DNA of 64,000 nucleotides from Glebionis coronaria (taxonomy: Eukaryota; Streptophyta; Magnoliopsida; Asterales; Asteraceae): positions 501,216,792 through 501,280,791 of the forward strand of contig CM046882.1 in the NCBI GenBank assembly GCA_025667525.1, in the 5' to 3' direction. A model generated the notes under the pieces. That model was not told where the DNA came from and did not search any database. It worked only from the letters and a program-made list of their open reading frames with translations. The position numbers and the translations under genes are program-made. This document shows positions 43,891-54,926 of this stretch, one piece after another. Within the stretch, counting starts at the first letter, position 1. Every line of letters begins with the position of its first letter.

Positions 43891-44617
43891 ATGACATACG
43901 AGAGACTATTGATTGACGGTTTCGATTGGATTTTGGGATCCGTTCACCTCGTGAGCGTTCCTTTTACGTATCATAAATCCAAAAGATAATAATATAAAAA
44001 AATAAAAAACCACAAAATCAATTCTTTTCCTAAAGAATTGAACCAAAAAATAAAAAAATCTAAAAAGTAATCTTTTTCCTAAAAGATTACACCCAAAAAT
44101 ATATTGTATATCGGGTATCATCGTTTTTACATACATATAGTATTTTTTTTTAAAACCAAATGAATTCAAAAAAAATTTCTTTATATTATTATATGTAGAT
44201 ACATATACGTATACGAACAACCAATACACATACTTCCATAAGTATTGCTTTTGCAATACACCGTTCTTGGGGGCGTTCCGGTCCTAAGTTCGTGTATCGA
44301 TAAAACTAAATCAAAGGCAAAAATAGATAAATAATTTCAATAGGCAAGAATTCGAAGAATACAAACTACTAAAGTGAATAGATAGGCGATGTGCTATAAA
44401 ATGTCGTCTAAGGGTTAATAGGTACTTAAGTGCTTCGCGCCACCTAACCCCCCGTTCACTAGTGAGTATTCTAAGAAGGAAAGCTTTATGGGGGTTTTGC
44501 CACCCAAGTATTACTTACATATACTATATTTTCTTGTGGATATTACTTATTGAATCTCGAAAAGGATAATCCCTTATTTTCCAAAGTCGATCGAGAGCTG
44601 CTCTCTCACTCCTTGAT
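43891..44617 (+). other. gypsy-B leader
   Basis: Untranslated leader between primer site and gag, with no gene. The region 44405-44480 is homologous to the gypsy-A leader (22480-22560 on the other strand). Confidence 0.7.
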
Positions 44618-46123
44618 TTGAGTTGCATGCTCACCCGAGGGCGTGCACAAATACATTTTGGTGTACAACCCCTTCTTCCCAAAAGGAAGAACAAGATAAA
44701 GAACAAAAACAACACCGTCCATCAAGCCGATCCCGAGCATCGTGCTTTGAACAACACACAAGAAGCCATGGTCGCCGTTGACAATAGACCATTGATGGAG
44801 ATCCTCCAATCAAATGTGGAGGGAAATGCCGATGCCATTGTTATACCCGAGATACCCGCAAACACCTTTGAGCTTAAGAAAAACATGATTACTATGGTTT
44901 CTTCTACACCATTCTTAGGGAGACCCATGGATGATCCACATGATCATATCAAGAAGTTTTTGTCCATATGCAATACACTTAAGTACAATGGGGTTCCTCC
45001 TGATGCCATTAAGTTGATCTTAGTTCCATTCTCCCTAGAGGGAAATGCTAGGTATTGGCTAGATAGACAACCACCTAAGAGCATTACCACTTGGGAGGAC
45101 TTTACCAAGAAGTTTTTGAACAAGTTCTTTCCTCCATCTAGAACCACGGATTTGAGAAACCTAACTATTGGATTTCAACAAAAGAACGATCAAACCTTTA
45201 GTGATGCTTTGGAATAGTTCAAGGAGTTATTGAGAAAATGCCCCAATCATGGATTTAATGAAGTTCACCAAATCAATACCTTTTATAATGGATTAAGACC
45301 ACGTCATCAAGATTCCCTCAACTCCTCCGCGGGTGGGAACATTCTTTCCAAATCCACACAAGAGGCATGGGACATTATTGAGGCTAAATTCATGATTCAC
45401 ACAAATAACCAAAGAGATGAGAGGGTCCATGTGGTGCAAGATGGTGCTACTCAACCAACTGACAAGGTTTTATATCAAAAGTTTGATACTATTAGTGATA
45501 TGGTTTTGAAACTTTGTGAAATCACCTTGAACAATACTTCCACCAATAATGTCAATGCCATTACTACATCTTGTGAAACATGTGGAGGTCCTCATTCTTA
45601 CCTACAATGTGACAAGGTTCAAAATTATCAAGGTGAATGTTATGCTTATCAAGATGAACATAGAGAGCACTTCAAACCTAACATCAACCCTAACAATCTC
45701 TCTTACAAGTCAAAAAACTACCTTGCTCCACCCGGCTTTCCACCCCATCCACCCACCCAAAACCAAACAAACCCTCCTCAATTGCTTCAAAGAAATCAAG
45801 GGCCTAGGCCAAACTACCAAGGACACAACAACTATAGAGCACCCAATAACTTCCAACATCAAGGAAACAAATTTCATGCAAACAATCAAGGATTTAACCA
45901 ACCACCTCCACCTTTTCCCAATCAAGGACACCATCAAGAATATAATCAAGGATATGGGCAAAATGATACCTTTGAGCTACTTCAAAAGATGAACCAAGAA
46001 ACCGAAAGAAGAATTCGTGAAAGTGAAAAGAGAACACAAGATCAAATAAGAGCTATGAATAAGGAGACCAACAAGAGATTTATGATGCTTCTTAATCAAA
46101 ATCCACAAGGTGCTCTACCTTAA
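44618..46123 (+). pseudogene. gypsy-B gag with one stop codon
   Basis: The frame at 44618-45217 and the frame at 45230-46123 are the same reading frame, separated by a TAG (45215-45217) where the family has a Trp-type codon (compare ESWDRFKELL in gypsy-A). Blocks include GNARYWLDRQPPKSITTW, FFPPSRTTD, KCPNHGFNEVHQINTFYNGL, CGGPHSYLQCDKVQNY (a degenerate knuckle) and a Q/N-rich tail. This is an Athila-type Gag. A further TAA at 46121-46123 separates it from the protease frame, again in phase (NTQKNPRDN and NAITTRSGK follow). Confidence 0.9.
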
Positions 46124-48277
46124 AACACACAAAAAAATCCAAGGGATAATGTTAATGCAATCACAACAAGGAGTGGAAAGACAACTATTGATCCTACAAT
46201 GCCTCCTACACCTCCTTTGGTTAAGCCTACTATGGTTCCACCTTGTGATAAGCCTACAACATCAAACCCAACACCTTCAAGCTCTACAACTTCAACACCT
46301 ACACCTCCTCATCCCACACCTACTACTCCTTCACCTTCAACACCAATCAATGAAGAAACCGACAAAGAGAACCCCTCAACAACAACTACTCAACCTACAC
46401 CAAAACCAAGTCTTCCATATCCATTAAGATTGAGAAAGGAGAAACTTAAAGACAAGGATGATATTCAAGTCTCTAACTTTTTGAGGATGTTCAAACAATT
46501 AAACATAAACATATCCTTTGCGAAAGCTCTTGCCTATATGCCAAAGTTTGCTAAAATGTTCAAAGACCTCCTTTCTAATAAAGAAAAGTTGGTAGATTTG
46601 CCTAACACATCACTTAATGAGAATTGCTCCGTCGTGTTGCTCAAAACTTTACCTACAAAACTTGGAGATTCGGGGCGATTTTTGATCCCTTGTAATTTTC
46701 CCGGGGTGGAAAATTGCATGGCACTAGTGGATCTTAGGGCAAGCATTAATCTCATTCCTTTATCGATTTGGCAAAAACTCTCTCTTCCCGAGCTCACTTC
46801 TACTAGGATGACCCTTGAGTTAGCAAATCGTTCCATAGCTTATCCGATAGGTATTGCGGAGGATGTGTTTGTAGGGGTTGATAAATTCACATTCCCCACG
46901 GATTTTATGGTTGTTAATTATGATATGGACCCGAGAGTTCCTCTTATTGTTGGTAGACCTTTCTTGAGGACGGGTCGTACTCTTATTGATGTGGCGGAAG
47001 GAGAACTAATTATGAGATTTGAGGATGAGAAAGTAGTGTTTAAGTTGGGGAAAGTTACCAAGAAATCTCAAAGTTGTAAAACAATTAACATAATGGATGT
47101 TCTTGATGAGGTGTGTGATGAACATTTTCATGAAGCTTGCAAGAATAATAGTGAGAACATGCCACATGTGGAGACTGTCGCCTCAATTGCTCCCTCTTTA
47201 ACACCATTTAGAGAGAGTGATTTCCTTCTAGAGGAATTTGAGTCCAACTTCCTTGGTAATGATGATTCTCCCATAAATTGGGAAGAAGACATTCTAACTA
47301 TCCAAAAGTTGCTCAATGAGGATCCCATTCCTTCACCTACTCCACAAGAAGTTACCAATGATGATCCATCTATAGTGAGACCTTCCATTGAGAGTCCACC
47401 TTCCCTAGAACTAAAGGATCTTCCATCACACCTTGAATTTGCCTTCTTAGAGGGAAAGGACCAATTACCCGTTATCATATCAAAAGACTTAAAAGATGAT
47501 GAGAATGAAAAACTCATAGAGGTGCTTAAGAAACATAAGAAAGCTATAGCATGGAAAATATCCGACATAAGGGGAATTGATCCAAATTTTTGTACACACA
47601 AAAGCCTTATGGAGGATGATTATAAACCCGCCATTCAAAAACAAAAAAGGGTTAACCCAAAAATACATGAGGTCATCAAAAAGGAAGTTATCAAACTCCT
47701 TGATGTGGGTATGATTTACCCCATTTCCGACTATCCATGGGTTAGCCCGGTGCATTGTGTTCCTAAGAAGGATGGAATCACCGTTGTGCCTAATGATAAC
47801 AATGAGCTTATCCGTACTATACTTGTCATGGGTTGGAGAGTTTGCATTGACTATAGGAAGCTCAATGATGCTACTAGGAAAGATCATTTCCCATTACCTT
47901 TCATGGACCAAATGCTTGAACGCTTGGCGGGAAATGAGTACTATTGCTTTCTAGATGGATTCTCGGGTTATTTCCAAATTCCCATTGATCTAAAGGATCA
48001 AGAAAAGACCACATTCACTTGTCCCTATGGTATATTTGCTTATAAGAGAATGCCTTTTGGCTTGTGCAATGCACCGGGGACATTCCAAAGGTGTATGATG
48101 GCAATCTTTCATGACATGATTGAGCACACTATGGAAGTTTTCATGAATGATTTCTCGGTCTTTGGAGATTCATTCACTTCTTGTCTCTCTCATTTAGAAC
48201 GTATGCTTAAGAGGTGTGAAGAAACAGTCTTATTCTTAATTGGGAGAAGTGCCATTTCATGGTCAAAGAGGGGATAG
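46124..48277 (+). pseudogene. gypsy-B protease and reverse transcriptase (first part)
   Basis: In phase with gag. A proline/threonine-rich linker (46199-46400) leads to a retropepsin-like domain (VENCMALVDLRASINLIPLS, RVPLIVGRPFLRTGRTLID) and then RT (WVSPVHCVPKKDG, WRVCIDYRKLND, FSGYFQIPID, MPFGLCNAPGTFQRCM). Two active-site changes are visible. The protease reads D-L-R-A instead of D-L-G-A, and RT reads FMNDF instead of FMDDF (Asp to Asn, codon 48146-48148). A one-base frameshift near 48225 ends the frame. The protein cannot be active in protein processing or DNA synthesis. Confidence 0.92.
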
Positions 48278-49150
48278 TTTTGGGACATAAGATATCCAAT
48301 AAAGGTTTAGAAGTGGAACGAGCTAAAATAGATGTTATTGCCAAACTTCCCCCACCTACCACGGTGAAAGGAGTTAGGAGTTTTTTTGGTCATGCGGGTT
48401 TCTATAGACGTTTTATACAAGATTTTTCTAAGATAGCAAGACCCATGACCTACCTCTTGGAAAAAGAGGCTCCTTTCATATTCACACAAGAGTGTTTAGA
48501 CTCTTTTGAGATTCTTAAGGAAAAGTTGACTAAGGCTCCCATTTTGGTTTCACCAAATTAGGATTTGCATTTTGAACTCATGTGTGATGCTAGTGATTAT
48601 GTCGTGGGGGCTGTGTTGTGACAAAGAGTTAATAAGCATTTCCAACCTATACACTATGCGAGTAAGACAATGATGGGTGCTCAACTTCATTATACCACCA
48701 CGGAAAAAGAGTTGCTTGCTATTGTTTATGCCTTTGAGAAATTTAGACCCTATCTTGTGCTTTCTAATACCATAGTGTATACGGATCATTTCGCTCTCAA
48801 GTACCTCATGACAAAGCAAGATGCTAAGCCTAGGCTTTTGAGATGGGTTTTATTGCTACCGGAATTTTCCATAGAAATCCGCGATAAGAAAGGAGCCGAG
48901 AATTTAGCGGCATATCACTTGAGTATACTTGAGCATCCTTTTCAAGGTGAATTACCTCATAAGAAAATTAATTTATCCTTTCCAATAGAGGAGCTCATGT
49001 CTATCTCTTCACAAGAGGATGCCACTCCTTGGTTTGCGGATATTGCAAACTATCTTGTAGGGTATGTGCTTATAGAGGGTCTCACTTCCCAACAAAATAA
49101 AAAGTTTCTAAAGGAAGCAAAATACTACTTTTGGGATGACCCTTACCTCT
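48259..49150 (+). pseudogene. gypsy-B reverse transcriptase (end) and RNase H
   Basis: Continues the polyprotein in a shifted frame: GIVLGHKISNKGLEVERAK, then ARPMTYLLEKEAPF, RNase H FELMCDASDYVVGAVL and YTDHFALKYLMTKQD. Stops at 48559-48561 (TAG) and 48619-48621 (TGA, where Gly is expected). The frame runs to D-P-Y-L at 49150 and is then cut by the solo LTR; it resumes with F-R-Q-C-A-D at 51748. Confidence 0.9.
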
Positions 49151-51742
49151 TGTCACACCCTAACATGGCGGAATATGGGGCGCGACGCATGGATATCATC
49201 ACAACAATAGCGTGTCCATAGAGAGAACTATATGAATTAGAAATATCATAAAAGATGACACAAATGTCATGACAATATCTCATCAATGCAGGAGTCTAGG
49301 TAAGTAGGTAACAGTCATACCTCTTACCCAAGACAAACAAATAACATAAACAAATCAACATATAGGTTCATAGTATCACTTATTGAAACAAACAGAAAAA
49401 TAAACTAAGAAGGAACGGGGATCTCCTTCTAAATGTATTCCTACGCGACTCCAATCCTAGCCACATATGTTCTCACGCTTAACCACTTTATCACCTGAAA
49501 GAGACACTAAAACACGTCAACATAATGTTGGTGAGAGTCATAGGTTTAGACTCCAACCAAAAATAGATTATAATAAGCTGTGAACAACCATAAACTACTA
49601 CACATATGGACAATATGCTACAAATATGCATTAACAACTAACATTCAAGATCAATCATTCCAAACAAAATCCAAGGCTCCCAGCCTAACCAAACACCATG
49701 GTACCATAGGCGCCCATACACCTATGTACCAATCCCAAGGCCCCGCCTTGTCATTATCCATTGGTCCCATAGATGCTCACACATCTATGTACCTCCCCAA
49801 GGCCCCGCCTTGTCAACATCCCCTTGGTACCAAGTCAAACCACAATAACTGAGACGGTACGTGTCCCCTGATCCAAATTATAAACACAATCAAGAATCAC
49901 ATAGCAGTTAATCACATAAGTGTACACACAAGTCCATCACAAACCATTAAAACGTTCACAGCCTTAGTTACAAAACCGTACAGTGTCTCTTCCATCCCAT
50001 CTGGAAGTCAAAAACATAAAAAGATATGAGACTATGAAACTCACATGATAGCACAGCAAGCTAGCACTCCTGCAAACCTATAAAATCATACACAACACAC
50101 TTAGATCAGGTCCTAACACCCCATTTAAGTAACAACCACGGAGATGAATCTAATCCCCCAATTGTCACTATCTAGTTCTCCCACTACAAGCTATTCTATA
50201 CGTAAAAATTCAGTTTTTTCCCGGTACAGTTTACTAGTCATGAAACGACCACATGAAGTGAACTTAACACCACACTTGGATTCTACCCTACTGGAGTTAT
50301 GTTCTTATATGATATAAGAACTCTAAAAACCAATTTTACTTTCTACTTACATGTTTAACCCTTTCGTTTAGTCTCTACACCAAAAGTCGTTTTCATAAAG
50401 CTGATTTTCTGTACATGCTAAATATTTGACACCAAAAGCCCGACCTAAACACCATAACTTTTATTGAAAACCTCCAGTCCTTTTATATACATTATAAAGA
50501 GTTCCCAAATCAAAAATATTTGGCTATCTCATCCGTTTGGTTAGATTTTGACTCAAATTCCCGAAATCCAAATTTACTCCTGAACAGCGCACTGTTTTTG
50601 TAAAAATTGTTTGACGACCTTCCTAACTCCATTTTCGACCAACCTTACATTTTTGAAAAGTAGACTCTCTGAACTTAATTTTTAAAAAAAAAGAAACTCG
50701 ATCAAAGGTACTACCTACTGCCCGAAACAGTCGACACAAAACAGCCTTAAAAATCAGACTATTTTACGCCTTTATGCACTAACCTTCTAAACATCATTAA
50801 TTACCCCTAAATTATTAAACAAGAACCCTAAAATCATTAATGGATCTTAATTAGTATATTTTTCCAGAAAATTAATAAAACCCTAATCATCTCAATGATG
50901 GTTAATTAACATTACAATTATGATTAATTAATAAAAACATGAATTAAGTTAAGGTTTTAATTGATTACTTACCTTGAATCAAGAAAAATTTATGAAACCT
51001 AAGAACCCTTAAGATGATCGACGTGAATTTTGTTTCCAGGGATTTTATGAGATTTGCTTTTAGTTAAAATCCTTATATAGATTAGTTAAACAAATCCTAG
51101 CCCAATACAAAAAGCCTAGTTACCAAAATTAGTTTTCTTTCTTTTTTTTTTCCTTTCTTTGCGTCACATAAACGACCAAAACACCCAAAATTTCGTTTTT
51201 TTATTATTTTTTTCTTTTATTATTAATTAAAGTATAATTAACATTACAATTTACCTTAATTTATTTCAGCTCCTAAAGCCTCCAAAACCTTAAAACCGTA
51301 AAACTAGTCAGTTTTACGCGTATACCGTAAAAGACACTAAAATATACATTTTTATAAAAACTCTTGGAATTTGAAATAAACTTTATATTTAAGTCCTAAA
51401 TGACTTAAAACCATCCCGAAAAATATTCCCGTGACTAATTACCTTATCCGAGACCTCCAAATGCTAAACCCTAAATCGCAAAAATACGATTTACTATAAT
51501 ACATATACGTACACATAAAACACCAAAATAACACCATTTCATTTCATAGTCACTAATTTGTGAGCTCGTGAACATGAAATAACCGTTCCTCGATTTACTT
51601 ATGAGTACTTTATACCCATAAACGATATCCACACCAACCTCGTTCACGCAAAATAACATGTAAACACGCAAATCACATAGTCACACATAAATTAACCTTA
51701 AAATAAGACCAAGTGACGAACCTCAAAACCACGGTTGTCACA
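49151..51742 (-). repeat. Solo LTR of a third retrotransposon family, inserted in gypsy-B pol
   Basis: 2592 bp, plus-strand ends TGTCACACCC and GGTTGTCACA (TG...CA), flanked by a perfect 5-bp duplication CCTCT (49146-49150, 51743-51747). Removing it and one copy of the duplication restores the pol reading frame. Orientation is inferred from a minus-strand TATA (CTATATAAGG, 51071-51080), followed downstream by a leader-like stretch ending in a donor-like CAAG/GTAAGT (about 50970). The LTR then starts TGTGACAACC on the minus strand. It contains no coding region. Confidence 0.9.
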
Positions 51743-52910
51743 CCTCTTTAGGCAATGTGCGGACCAAATCATAAGACGGAGTGTAGATGGGCCCGAAGCA
51801 TTTAAGATCTTAGAAGCTTGTCATAAAGGACCCACGGGGGGGCCATTTTAGGCCCAACTACACGGCCAAGAAAGTCTTTGATTCGGGTTACTATTGGCCT
51901 TCGATTTACAAAGATGCCCAAGAAATGGTGAAATTTTGTGATGTTTGTCAAAGACAAGGAAAGATTAATCAACGAGATGAGATGCCACAAAATTTCATAC
52001 AAGAGTGTGAGATTTTTGATGTATGGGGTATAGACTTCATAGGACCTTTTCCATCATCGAAGGGCAATAAGTACATACTCGTAGCCGTGGACTATGTTTC
52101 AAAGTGGGTGGAGGCTAAAGCCTTTCCTACTAATGATGCTAGAGTTTTAGTGAAGTTCTTGAAGCAATTATTTGCTAGATTTGGTGTACCTCGGGCTATC
52201 ATAAGTGATCGTGGGACTCATTTTTGTAATGATCAATTTACAAGAGTTATGAAGAAGTATGTTGTTAACCAAAGACTTTCTACCGCGTATCACCCTCAAA
52301 CCAATGGGCAAAACGAGGTCACAAATCGTGGTTTAAAGAGGATTTTAGAGTGAACAGTGGGAGAGCATCGAACTTCTTGGTCCGATAAGCTTGATGATGC
52401 TTTGTGGGCTTTTAGGACGGCTTTTAAGACACCAATTGGTTGTACTCCATATAGGCTTGTCTATGGAAAGCATGCCACCTCCCATTTGAGTTAGAGAATA
52501 AGGCTTCATGGGCTCTCAAATGGGCTAACTTTGATTTAAACCAAGCCGGTTCACATAGGAAAGACCAACTCAATGAGATGGATGAACTGAGAGCCAATGC
52601 CTATGAAAACTCGTTTCTTTACAAGGAAAAGACTAAGCAATTGCATGATGCTAAGATCAAGAACCGTGAGTTTAAAGTTGGAGAGCTGGTTATCCTCTTT
52701 AACTCAAGGTTGAAACTCTTTACGGGCAAGCTTTAGTCAAGATGGTCCGGTCCGTTCACCATTGCTCAAGTATTTCCATATGGGACTATTGATTTGTCAC
52801 AACCAAATGGCCTAAATTTCAAAGTGAATGGTCATCGTGTTAAGCATTACTTTGGGGAGGACATTTCCGTGGAAATGGTCCAAGAGATCCTCATTTTCCC
52901 CATGAATTAA
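51743..52910 (+). pseudogene. gypsy-B integrase, broken
   Basis: Zinc module residues (ACHKG...CDVCQRQGK), core with [23 protein letters not shown] and HPQTNGQNE (D, D, E present), and C-terminal block (RWSGPFTIAQVF, HEDI-like end). Lesions: one extra G in the run at 51836-51842, TGA at 52351-52353, a missing base near 52470, and TAG at 52734-52736. The family stop TAA is at 52908-52910. Closely related to the gypsy-A integrase. Confidence 0.9.
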
Positions 52911-54926
52911 TTCATTGTGGGAAGAGTCGAGCTAGAGACTCTATAAATCAAGCTTGAATAACTAGGTTTAGAGTTTTTAGAACTAGAGTGTGGTAGGATA
53001 GAAATAAGGGTTTATAGTTGAGGAGAAGTGTAAGGGGTGCCTCTATTTTGTCTTCTTGATGTTTGTAGGGTTTCTCTCTCATATTGCATGCATTGTAGCT
53101 TACGGAGGAGGCCCTTGTATCGGGTTCACTTCGCTACTATTGTGATTTTTCATAACCACATTGTGCTTAAAATGAATTCACTATAGTAAAACTTTCCTTA
53201 GCTTGGGTTAAACAAAGTTATCATTGTCATAAGTGTAGGGGAGTTTACTCCAATACTCTTAAACATTGAGGACAATGTTTATCTTAAGTATAGGGGGTAT
53301 TCTATCGAAGTGACCTTACCTAGAACTTTGCTATTGACTTCATGATAACTTGGAAATTAATTTTTCACACATTTTTCAAATTTTTGATCTACTTTGGCCA
53401 CCAAAAATATGCATTCATAATTTTTGCATTAATCATTTTTCATTTGCATAACACATTTGCATTGTATATATTTCTTCTTTTATTTTTCATCAAAAATATA
53501 TAAAAAGGAAAAAATATAATAAAGAAATAGTTTAAAAAATTTAGACTTCTTTGACATATTAGGCCCGCCATGGATACTTTGACTCAACCCGAGTTTGCTT
53601 ATCTAAACATTCTCTAGCTAGTAGCCTTACCCATGTAGACCTTTATTGGTTTATTAGGCTTAGCATCCACTAGTCTCATTATTTAAGATTTTAAACTGTG
53701 GAGAACAAGAGATGATAGAGTTTGAAGTAAGTGTTAAGGGCTAGATAAACTTCATATCAATTAATTGTGGCTTTTATATCCCCTTTCGTAACCTTTACTT
53801 TCTTGCCAACGCATGTATATATTGTTAATAAATAATCAAGAACGGTTTTAATTGGTTTGTAGTCTCTTATGCATTTTTGACTAATCATTCGTGGTTGGTA
53901 TAAGTACGTCTTAAGATTCTAAGTTAGAACGTTTTATGTGTACTAGACTTATGTCATGCTTAATACTTAGCGGGTGTTTTTTCTTTTATTCTTTTCAACT
54001 TTCTTTGTGAGGAATAAAGAAAAATAAGAGCGGCTTATGAAAAAAAATGAGTGGCTAGAAAAAAAAAAGAAAAAAAGATAATAATTATACAAAGACTCCC
54101 AAGAGGGGCAGTGTAGTGTTAATTATAGTAGCTATTGAATTCCAATATTACTCTCACAAGGGTTGTGGGGATTTAATAGTTGCTCCAATCCAATATTACC
54201 TTGACGGGTGCGGGATTGAAGATCCAAGATCTCAAAAAGGCGGCGGATATAAATTATTGCGTGAGTTTAATTTTTCTTTCCTTAGCGAGTGTGTAGCTAC
54301 TTATTAATGCATGATATAAGGATCTTACACATAAAAAGAATGACTTATTATTTTGGGTCGGACTTATATCAATTGTGGGCGGTTTCTCGAGTAATGGATA
54401 AGATGGTTACTTAGTATTAAAAATGTGCTTCCTTATTTTTAGATTTTACATTTCTTATATTTCACGCTTTAAATAATGACCAATTTTCCCTCAAGCAATT
54501 TGCTCAAATAATAACCGGTCTTAGAGGCATAATAAGTGGGGGTATAATAGTAACACAATTAATTTGTATGAATAAGTCGATGCACTTTCACTTGTGGAAA
54601 ACAATGATCTTATTTTTAAGCTTGGTATGGGAAAAGTGAAACTTGAGGATGATAAGTGTTCATGGTACCAAAGCCCTAATCTAAGTCTTTGATTTCTTTA
54701 TGAGTTATTTCCATCAAAACCATTTCAAGAAAATCCAAAAATATATAAATAGAATTGCTTTTCTTTGCATTGCATTGTAAAAATCAAAATCATGCATCAT
54801 ATAGTGTAGGATAGTGTAAATGCATTCCATATTGGCCAAGGTGGATTAATTATGAGAAAAGTGTAAATTGGTGCTTTAAAATATGGCCTCGCATAAGGTC
54901 ATGGCAATGATCAAGTGTAAGGGATT
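52911..54926 (+). other. gypsy-B 3' non-coding region with polypurine tract
   Basis: No gene. Contains the purine block AAGTGTAGGGGAG near 53230, the inverted repeat ACATTGAGGACAATGT (53263-53278) and, at the LTR edge, AAGTGTAAGGGA (54913-54924) as the likely plus-strand primer. The block near 54600-54660 matches 14880-14930 of gypsy-A. The 63-codon frame at 54116 is not convincing. Confidence 0.75.
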
